Positions 30,123-35,549 of a stretch of DNA of 35,549 nucleotides are shown piece after piece. Source of the DNA: a virus; the IMG/VR virus record IMGVR_UViG_3300021076_000645, positions 1 to 35,549 of that record. The stretch is one strand, 5' to 3'. The translations under genes and the position numbers were made by a program. The notes under the pieces were generated by a model. It was not told where the DNA came from and searched no databases. It saw nothing but the letters and a program-made list of their open reading frames with translations. Within the stretch, counting starts at the first letter, position 1. The number at the start of each line of letters is the position of its first letter.

Positions 30123-31267
30123 ATACCCTCCTTTTTCTTCAGCGGTTCCGGCAGCACCCGCTCGGCAATGGCGTTCTGCACATAGTCAATCGTGAATGGC
30201 GCACCGTCGGCATCCGCCTCGTCCTTGGCGTCCTGCATGATTTCAAAGAAGCGCCGGATGCGGCCGCGCGCCCGGCCGATCTCGGTCAGGATATCCGCGT
30301 TTTCATCGGCCTTTTGCAGCCCCAGCGTGGTGGCGATCAGCACCAAATCTTTTTTCGGCGGAAAATTGGGCAGCCGCAGAAATCCGTCCCGGCCGCCCGC
30401 CCGGCCCTCAAATTGTTCCAGGTAAATGCTGTTTGCGTTAAACATCTGCTCCTCGTTTTCCGGCGTGATGCTCCAGATGATCGCGCAGCCCGTCTCGTCC
30501 TGTAGCGACCGCAGGAACTGATAGGCCGGCTGCTGCTCGATGTTCTTGCCCAGCGCCTGCAGCTTTTGGCTCGACTTCACCATGTCCTGCATGTTGTCAA
30601 TGATGATGCCCTTGGGCTGTCCGGCGTGCGGCATCATGCTCTCAAAAATCTTCGCCCGCGCCGGACCGTAGCTGATGCTCCGGCTGGCCCCGCACTTCAC
30701 CGCAAACCGGATCACAAACTCCTTCAGCGAACCGTTGTCGGTGGATTCCATCCATTTCAACAGCGGATTGCGCATCACCAGCTCTTTGTAGCTGGCCGTC
30801 TTGGAGGTGCCCGTCGGCCCCATGATCACCAAAAAACGGTTTACGCGATCGCGCCGCAGCTTTTTCTCAATGGCCCGCTTGATCGCCAAAAAAGTGCTAG
30901 TCTCCACAAACGGAATGCCGCCCTGCAGCAGCTCCACCCGTACCTGATTCCGCACCGCCTCAATCGCCTGCAGCAGATTCGTCGCGCTCACGTACGGACT
31001 CGGCAGTTCGTTGCCGTCCGCATCGTGCTTCCACCGCCCCTTCAAAATTCTCACCCAGTTCGTCTTGTCAATCGTCACTCCCACCAGCCGCGCGCGTTCC
31101 ACCAGCACGTCCACGTCGCGCTTGCACTCATCCCGCACAAACGTCTTCAGCCATTGGAATGGCTGCTGCAGCGGTCCGGGGAACAACTGCATTTCAGCCT
31201 CAATGTGCGGGTCATCCCAGTAAATGGTGACCGCCTGTCTCAACTCTCTGGATTTTTGCTCGCTCAT
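30119..31267 (-). CDS. Transposition ATPase, MuB-like AAA+ protein
   Basis: I take the ATG at 31267 (382 aa), which follows the AACCAA-type leader GACAACCAAAAAACCAAAG. A TTG at 31309 overlapping the transposase stop would add 14 residues. Walker A is GPTGTSKT (150-157) and Walker B is KGIIIDN (about 219-225). Downstream SITPENEEQMFNANS and GRAGGRDGFLRLPNF look like sensor and arginine-finger regions. MuB-type proteins bind target DNA, form ATP-dependent filaments and activate MuA. The gene follows the transposase directly as in Mu and B3. Confidence 0.88.
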   Translation of the reverse strand: MSEQKSRELRQAVTIYWDDPHIEAEMQLFPGPLQQPFQWLKTFVRDECKRDVDVLVERARLVGVTIDKTNWVRILKGRWKHDADGNELPSPYVSATNLLQAIEAVRNQVRVELLQGGIPFVETSTFLAIKRAIEKKLRRDRVNRFLVIMGPTGTSKTASYKELVMRNPLLKWMESTDNGSLKEFVIRFAVKCGASRSISYGPARAKIFESMMPHAGQPKGIIIDNMQDMVKSSQKLQALGKNIEQQPAYQFLRSLQDETGCAIIWSITPENEEQMFNANSIYLEQFEGRAGGRDGFLRLPNFPPKKDLVLIATTLGLQKADENADILTEIGRARGRIRRFFEIMQDAKDEADADGAPFTIDYVQNAIAERVLPEPLKKKEGI

Positions 31268-31305
31268 TTTCTTTTGCGTCCTTTCTTTGGTTTTTTGGTT
31301 GTCTG

Positions 31306-33468
31306 TCAATCGTCGGTAGTGCTGACGATCAAATTTTTCCGCGCCGCCGCCCGGTTCGCCTGCCGCTCCAGCCGCGCCGCCTGCCGGTCAAAATCCTCCT
31401 GGCTCACGCCCGCCGCCCGCTGTTTCAGCCGGTCGCTCATCCGCTGCACCGGCTCCGCCGTGGGCTGGACCGGCTGCGGGAAGTTGGATACGCGCTCCAC
31501 CGCGCCGACGCCCGACCGGGCCTCGTGCGATTGTGCGCCCACCGTGCCGTCCGTGCGGATGGCCACCGAGCTGCGCCGCAGCGCCTGCGCGTTCCGCCGG
31601 CTCGCGTCCAGACCGATGTCCGGGTCCAGACCGTAGCCGAGGATCCGCCGGCGGAAGCGCGTCATGCGGTTGATCTGCTCGCCCACGCCCAGGATTTCCC
31701 CGGCATGGTGCCCGCTGAAATTCTGCGCCAGCACCACCGTCGCCAGGCAGTCCGGCGCAAACGGGTTGAAATACAACTTCACCGTCGCCCCGTTGAAATT
31801 CACCATCCACTCCGCGCTGAAATCGAAAACCTCGCTGTAATCCTCCATCAGCTTCACCGTCGTCCGCACCTTGAACCCGCGCACCTTCAGCGGATCCGTC
31901 ACCACCGGCGAAAACATCCATGCCATTTTCGGATCCAGTTTCCGCAGATGCTTCGGCGCCAGCCGCTCAAAATATTCCTGGGGAATCCATTGGCCGTATT
32001 GCACCGACTTGATGAGCTGGGAATTGTGCTCCCGGATCGCCTCATGCAGCGCCTTCAACACATCCGCCAGCATCGGGAAATGGAGCCGGGGATCCGTGTG
32101 GCCATGCCGGCAACTCACCACCAGCTTGTTCGTCTCCTCATCATCCCCCATGAACCGCCCCACCTGGCCCGGCATCATGGAAAGCTTCGTCCACAGCTTG
32201 TTGAAAATGCCTTCAATGACCTTCTGGTGCGGCGACGCGGCGCGCTCAATCTTGATGTCCAGCAGGTTCAGCGTCTCCGTCACCAGCTTCGCCGCGCTCA
32301 CGCCGTGCTCCAGTATCATCGCCCGTGGATAGCCATGCTCCGTAAAGGCCGTGTGCAGCGTCGCCGTCAAATCCTCCGCCCGATACGAACTGCGCGGCCG
32401 CGCCGTGTAGTTGAATCCGGGAATGAAGTGGCTGCGATGATCTGCCGGCACCAAAAACTGAAACCGCCCCACCATCACGTGAAACTTTTCCGAGCATTTG
32501 TTCCCTGGCAAATCGAACGGCACGCAGCACACAAAATTGATCGTCGCATCGTCCAGCGTCCATTTCTCACCCGGCTCAATCTCCCGCTCCAGCCCCGTCG
32601 CCTCGTCAATCTCCAGATTCAGCGAGCCGGGCGACTCCACCAGTTTCAGCCAGGCATTCCGCGGCCCGCGATCTGCCAGCGTCGCGGCCACATTCACCCG
32701 CACCTGGTTGCGCATCGCCGGCGTGATGCAAACCTTGCCGGTGTCGAACCGGCTTTGGATGAGCGCCGCATTCTCCGGCGAGAGCAGCCCGCGCTTGAGC
32801 GCCACCCGCAGCGCCTCCGGCGTGCTGCCGGAAGTCGCGTTGCGGTTCGTCTGCAGCACCAGCGCCCGCACCGCCGCCGCCTCGGTGTCACTGAACTTGT
32901 GACCGGGCTTGCGCCCGGCTTGTTTGCTCTGTGGCAGCAGCGCGTCCAATCCTCCCGCCGCCTCGGCCCGGTCCCAGCGGTACAGCGTCTCTTTGGGAAA
33001 CCCCACCTCGCGCGCCGCCTCGTTATTCGTCTTGCCAGCCGCCTGCAATGCCCGGAACGCTTCCACCGCCGACCGCCGTAGCACCGCGGTTTTCAAATCC
33101 TCTTCCGTCACCGCAACTTTCGCCGGATCTTTCGCCACGGTAATGGTCCCGGCAGCCGTGAATACGGTCCCGGCTATGATCGCGACCGGGCCATTCGCCG
33201 CGCGTGCCACCGCGCTTGAAATTGTCTCGGCAGCCGGGGAAATGGCCCCCCGGCTGCCGGCTGATTGCGCCGGACACAGATCAGCACCTGCGTATGAAGC
33301 GGAACGGTCAGCACTGGGATTCTCGTCGGCCTGGCCGTTCCTCAGCCCGGCACCGCTGTCATATCTGCCGACGAAATTAGACTCCAGAGACAGCGCTTTC
33401 CCGCTTTCCGCTTTCCCGCTTTCCGCTTTTCGGGCGAAGGTTTCGTCTGCTCTGGAAATGGGGTTCAT
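31306..33468 (-). CDS. MuA-type DDE transposase, with Glu at the second catalytic site
   Basis: I take ATG 33468 (720 aa); ATG 33489 lies in the previous gene's end. Residues about 130-190 hold a helix-turn-helix (AFRALQAAGKTNNEAAREVGF), where end-binding domains of this family lie. The catalytic core has Asp306/307 in KWTLDDATINF, Glu387 in AMILEHGVS at the position where the family has Asp in a DNG-like step, and Glu419 in HQKVIEGIFNKLW. The C-terminal part includes a beta barrel-like region (VRTTVKLMEDYSEVFDFSAEWMVNF) and a basic, Arg-rich tail (SQEDFDRQAARLERQANRAAARKNL), typical of the domain that contacts MuB. The first 40 residues contain a short duplication (KAESGKAESGKA). Confidence 0.88.
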   Translation of the reverse strand: MNPISRADETFARKAESGKAESGKALSLESNFVGRYDSGAGLRNGQADENPSADRSASYAGADLCPAQSAGSRGAISPAAETISSAVARAANGPVAIIAGTVFTAAGTITVAKDPAKVAVTEEDLKTAVLRRSAVEAFRALQAAGKTNNEAAREVGFPKETLYRWDRAEAAGGLDALLPQSKQAGRKPGHKFSDTEAAAVRALVLQTNRNATSGSTPEALRVALKRGLLSPENAALIQSRFDTGKVCITPAMRNQVRVNVAATLADRGPRNAWLKLVESPGSLNLEIDEATGLEREIEPGEKWTLDDATINFVCCVPFDLPGNKCSEKFHVMVGRFQFLVPADHRSHFIPGFNYTARPRSSYRAEDLTATLHTAFTEHGYPRAMILEHGVSAAKLVTETLNLLDIKIERAASPHQKVIEGIFNKLWTKLSMMPGQVGRFMGDDEETNKLVVSCRHGHTDPRLHFPMLADVLKALHEAIREHNSQLIKSVQYGQWIPQEYFERLAPKHLRKLDPKMAWMFSPVVTDPLKVRGFKVRTTVKLMEDYSEVFDFSAEWMVNFNGATVKLYFNPFAPDCLATVVLAQNFSGHHAGEILGVGEQINRMTRFRRRILGYGLDPDIGLDASRRNAQALRRSSVAIRTDGTVGAQSHEARSGVGAVERVSNFPQPVQPTAEPVQRMSDRLKQRAAGVSQEDFDRQAARLERQANRAAARKNLIVSTTDD

Positions 33469-33469
33469 G

Positions 33470-34339
33470 TTATTTCTTTCCGCCTTCATTGGCCGCGTCC
33501 GCGTAGATTTTGGCGATCTCCCGCAGCGCCTCCGCCGCGGCCTTGCAATCCTCCGGCGTCATTGCCGTCGCCCGCTTCAGAATGGCCGACTTCACCTCTT
33601 TCTTGTCGCCCGCCGCCATCTCGTTCCACAGCCGGAACCGGTTGGCCACCCCGTCGGCAAATGTCTGCATGAACAATTCCAACTGACCGGACCGGTTCGG
33701 GTTGAACTTCTGCCCGTTCTTCTCCGCCTCAATCACCTGCACAATCCCCGCCTTGCACGCGCCCAGGCCGAACGGCTTGTCCGGGTCGAAAATCTTCGCC
33801 TCCCATTCCTCCCGAAAATCCGGCGCCTTCTTGAACGTCTCGTGCAGCCAGTTGGCTTGCTGAATAAGGTCGTGAGAAAAGCCCATTAGCCTCGACCACT
33901 CCTCGACCGTTTTCCCCGAAGACGATTCAATCGTGTTCGGAGAACATTGGCCTTTTCGCAGATTTTCCAGACGGCGAACCCTTTTTTGCTCGAAGGTTTC
34001 GCCCAGGATCGGGGCGGCCACATAGGCCCGCTGGCCCTTGGTCAGATTCCGGCGCAGCAACAGCTCGCGCAGGACGATTTCGTTCGCCTCCTCCGGTTCC
34101 ACCACCACGCAGGGCACTTCCTTCATCGCCCAGGCGCGTGCCGCCAGCACCCGAGTCCATCCATCCACCACCTTGCCATCCACCGTGATCTGGATCGGAT
34201 GCTTGATGCCGTTTTCCTTGATGTCGTCCTTGAATCCGTTGAACTCATCCGAATCCTCCGCCCAGCGCACCATCTTGCGCACAAAGGGCAGCGGTTGGAG
34301 TTTCGCGGGGTCCCGTAGTTCGATTTTCGTTGTATTCAT
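33470..34339 (-). CDS. ParB-like N-terminal domain protein upstream of the transposase
   Basis: The 289-aa product starts at ATG 34339 after CATTTTTTT, with no Shine-Dalgarno. Residues about 35-90 form a ParB/sulfiredoxin-like domain: IKENGIKHPIQITVDGKVVDGWTRVLAARAWAMKEVPCVVVE, where GxxxxDGWxRxxAA is the nucleotide-binding loop. A helix-turn-helix-like part (VEEWSRLMGFSHDLIQQANW) follows near 145. Such proteins act in phage DNA control as CTP-dependent DNA-binding clamps or nucleases. Its direct position ahead of the transposase suggests a role in early control or in plasmid-like maintenance, but this is inference. Confidence 0.82.
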   Translation of the reverse strand: MNTTKIELRDPAKLQPLPFVRKMVRWAEDSDEFNGFKDDIKENGIKHPIQITVDGKVVDGWTRVLAARAWAMKEVPCVVVEPEEANEIVLRELLLRRNLTKGQRAYVAAPILGETFEQKRVRRLENLRKGQCSPNTIESSSGKTVEEWSRLMGFSHDLIQQANWLHETFKKAPDFREEWEAKIFDPDKPFGLGACKAGIVQVIEAEKNGQKFNPNRSGQLELFMQTFADGVANRFRLWNEMAAGDKKEVKSAILKRATAMTPEDCKAAAEALREIAKIYADAANEGGKK

Positions 34340-34349
34340 AAAAAAATGT

Positions 34350-34916
34350 TCAGCGCTCCTTTGGGCTTTTCGACTTCGTGCCTTGAAATTTTGTAGGCCG
34401 GGTGCCCTCACCCGGCGTTTTTGAAAGGCTGATGGGTTGCTTCATGAAGACGATCCAATGCGTCTTAGCGGTGGCTCCGCATCTCTGTCCGAAGAGCGGT
34501 TTCTCTGGCGTGAGCGAGAGCACGGTCGAGACCGGAACCCGATGCTCGTTCCATTTAAAAATGAGCGTTCCGAGCGGGCATAGGACGCGGAAACATTCAG
34601 CAAATCCGGCACGAATTTCGTCGCGCCAGCCAGCCGACAGCGTGCCGTATTTTTTCGCAGTCCAGCCATTGGGACCGGCGAACGTGTGCGGCGGATCAAA
34701 GACGACCAGCGAGAACGTTGAGTCCGGGAAAGGTAGCGCTTTGAAATCTGCCAACACGTCGGGATCAATGACGATTTCACGCCTGCCTTGTCGTGTATCC
34801 GCCACGCACTTTTCTCGGCGCTTATCCACAAACAGAGCGCGCCCGTCAGCCCGGTCAAACCAGAACATCCGTGGACCACAGCAGGCATCCAGCACCGGAG
34901 GAAGATTTGCCTTCAT
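34350..34916 (-). CDS. DNA methyltransferase with DPPH motif; C-terminus extended by a REP-like repeat
   Basis: The 188-aa product starts at ATG 34916, seven bases after AAGGAGG. It has LDACCGPRMFWFDR (about 8-21), a Gly-rich S-adenosylmethionine motif, VDKR as an acidic strand end and VVFDPPHTF (about 70-78) as the catalytic DPP(Y/H) motif, with KWNEH later. Short proteins of this kind occur in phages as DNA methylases; target base is not clear (N6-adenine is most likely). The last 30 residues, KTPGEGTRPT then a Lys/Ser-rich tail, come from a 32-bp palindrome also present at 22014, so the original stop may have been lost. Confidence 0.8.
   Translation of the reverse strand: MKANLPPVLDACCGPRMFWFDRADGRALFVDKRREKCVADTRQGRREIVIDPDVLADFKALPFPDSTFSLVVFDPPHTFAGPNGWTAKKYGTLSAGWRDEIRAGFAECFRVLCPLGTLIFKWNEHRVPVSTVLSLTPEKPLFGQRCGATAKTHWIVFMKQPISLSKTPGEGTRPTKFQGTKSKSPKER
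34391..34422. repeat. REP-like palindromic element, copy 2
   Basis: Identical over 32 bp to 22014-22045. The stem GCCGGGTG (34397-34404), loop CCCT and CACCCGGC (34409-34416) are followed on the plus strand by GTTTTT. On the minus strand it encodes the end of the methyltransferase gene. Confidence 0.85.
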
Positions 34917-35185
34917 GCCGCCCTCCTTGATGTGTTGATCCAGGCAACGAAGGTCAGCCCGGATTCTCCACGCTGTTCCACTTGCAGCGCCTCGCGCTCC
35001 TCCTGGCCAATGAATGCCTTGGTATTGCCGCCGAAGAAAATCCGTGCCGCCAGGTTCCACGCTGCGGTTGCTGCCGAACCAGTACTGGTCGCCCGCAGCT
35101 TTCCTCCTGCGCGGGCGATATATCCATCAACGCCCTGCTCGCAATTGATGACGACGAGGTTCGCCTCGGTGATCGGGGTTTTCAT
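34913..35185 (-). CDS. Small phage protein, unknown function
   Basis: The 90-aa product starts at ATG 35185 with GGGAGGGG six bases ahead. It reads KTPITEANLVVINCEQGVDGYIARAGGKLRATSTGSAATAAWNLAARIFF, then AFIGQEEREALQVEQRGESGLTFVAWI. The texture is a mixed alpha/beta small fold with an Ala-rich helix and no catalytic or metal motif. It overlaps the methyltransferase start by ATGA and belongs to the same early operon. Confidence 0.6.
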   Translation of the reverse strand: MKTPITEANLVVINCEQGVDGYIARAGGKLRATSTGSAATAAWNLAARIFFGGNTKAFIGQEEREALQVEQRGESGLTFVAWINTSRRAA

Positions 35186-35406
35186 GCGCCCCTCCCGTCC
35201 AGGTTGAGTTCTTGCCGAATGAGTTGCCCGATCTGCCGGCGCTCCGCCAGAGAGTTGGAGAAACACGCCGCGCGTAGGATGCGCACCTGGGCATCTACGT
35301 TGCCGTCCAGGTAGGCCTGCTGGCAGGACGATCGGAACGTCCGCCGGTGCCGCAGATCGGCTATCAGCTCACGAATGAGAAAATTGAGAATGGTGAGTGA
35401 TTTCAT
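35182..35406 (-). CDS. Small basic phage protein, unknown function
   Basis: The 74-aa product starts at ATG 35406 (overlap ATGA with the RHH gene) with CGAGG ahead. It is helical and basic: MKSLTILNFLIRELIADLRHRRTFRSSCQQAYLDGN, then VRILRAACFSNSLAERRQIGQLIRQEL, with three Cys. No known family. The last helix and the RHH neighbour suggest a control or DNA-related role, without proof. Confidence 0.55.
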   Translation of the reverse strand: MKSLTILNFLIRELIADLRHRRTFRSSCQQAYLDGNVDAQVRILRAACFSNSLAERRQIGQLIRQELNLDGRGA

Positions 35407-35549
35407 ATAGCCTCGTCTGAAATTTGGATTCCGTTTCTGGCAAGTTTTTCGCGAATGGCAGCGCGCACAAATTTTGATCTGTCTGTGTCTTCTTTGCGCA
35501 CCCCCCGTTCGATATAAGGGAAGTAATCGCGTGGAACCCACACCGTCAT
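35403..35549 (-). CDS. Ribbon-helix-helix (CopG/Arc-like) DNA-binding protein, start at the window edge
   Basis: The 48-aa product is MTVWVPRDYFPYIERGV, then RSKFVRAAIREKLARNGI. This is a ribbon-helix-helix: a short strand TVWVPRD, a helix and the conserved SxFVRxAIxxKL helix. Such proteins act as dimeric repressors or antitoxin-like regulators. The ATG is the last codon of the window, so a start further upstream cannot be excluded. It heads the early gene train seen here and could help control it. Confidence 0.65.
   Translation of the reverse strand: MTVWVPRDYFPYIERGVRKEDTDRSKFVRAAIREKLARNGIQISDEAI

Noticed and set aside
31525-33081. Long plus-strand open frame opposite the transposase (518 codons)
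   Set aside because: Arg/His/Leu-rich text with no motif, fully antisense to a well-supported transposase gene.
33399-33431. Short CCGCTTTCCCGCTTT repeats in the transposase start as a binding-site array
   Set aside because: They are a simple in-frame duplication (KAESGKAESGKA) in a disordered part of the protein; no further copies are seen that would make a set of end-binding sites.
1-35549. CRISPR arrays, tRNA or rRNA genes
   Set aside because: No regularly spaced repeats of CRISPR size and no cloverleaf or rRNA segments were noticed on either strand.

Overview
This window looks like about 35.5 kb of a Mu-like transposable siphophage, as a prophage or phage contig. Every gene I can support is on the minus strand, so transcription runs from high to low coordinates. 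The right part carries a MuA-type DDE transposase (31306-33468), a MuB-type AAA+ ATPase (30119-31267) and a ParB-like protein. The middle and left carry Mu-type head genes: gp27/gp28-like terminase, a DUF935 portal, an F-like protein, a G-like morphogenesis protein, an I-like protease/scaffold, the capsid and gp35/36/37-like connectors. These are joined to a long-tailed module of the kind seen in B3/D3112/RcapMu-type transposable phages and gene transfer agents: tube protein, G/GT-like chaperone, 852-aa tape measure, DUF2460/DUF2163-like distal protein, NlpC/P60 peptidase and tail-tip hub. No sheath or baseplate genes of a contractile tail are seen. Both phage ends, the repressor region and the tail fibres lie outside the window.

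Layout in transcription order. 35549-33470: RHH protein, three small genes or modification genes including a DPPH-motif methyltransferase, and a ParB-like protein. 33468-30119: transposase and ATPase. 30122-26226: about a dozen tightly overlapped small genes (several Cys/His-rich, one ASCH domain). 26224-24770: F-like head protein carrying a C-terminal HETGH zincin domain. 24773-21647: a DNA-binding protein, a 288-bp stretch with an 8-bp perfect hairpin, a lipoprotein, DUF1353, a holin-like protein and a gp25-like coiled coil. 21650-18401: winged-helix protein, terminase small and large subunits, Dam-type methylase. 18404-9493: portal to tail tube. 9490-1: tail assembly.

Host guess (inference): a Verrucomicrobiota-like bacterium. 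The reasons are Asn/Thr-rich Sec-exported accessory proteins, repeats of the AACATTCAAC type near start codons (peptides such as NIQHP), dispersed 32-bp REP-like palindromes, and many start codons with no Shine-Dalgarno but with an A-rich AACCAA-containing leader. Genes coupled by ATGA overlap more often have clear GGAGG sites.

The features most worth a second look are the F-zincin fusion, exported proteins embedded in the virion operon, the in-frame palindromic repeats, the Asp-to-Glu change in the transposase catalytic triad, the AACCAA leaders, and the -1 frame arrangement ahead of the tape measure gene.
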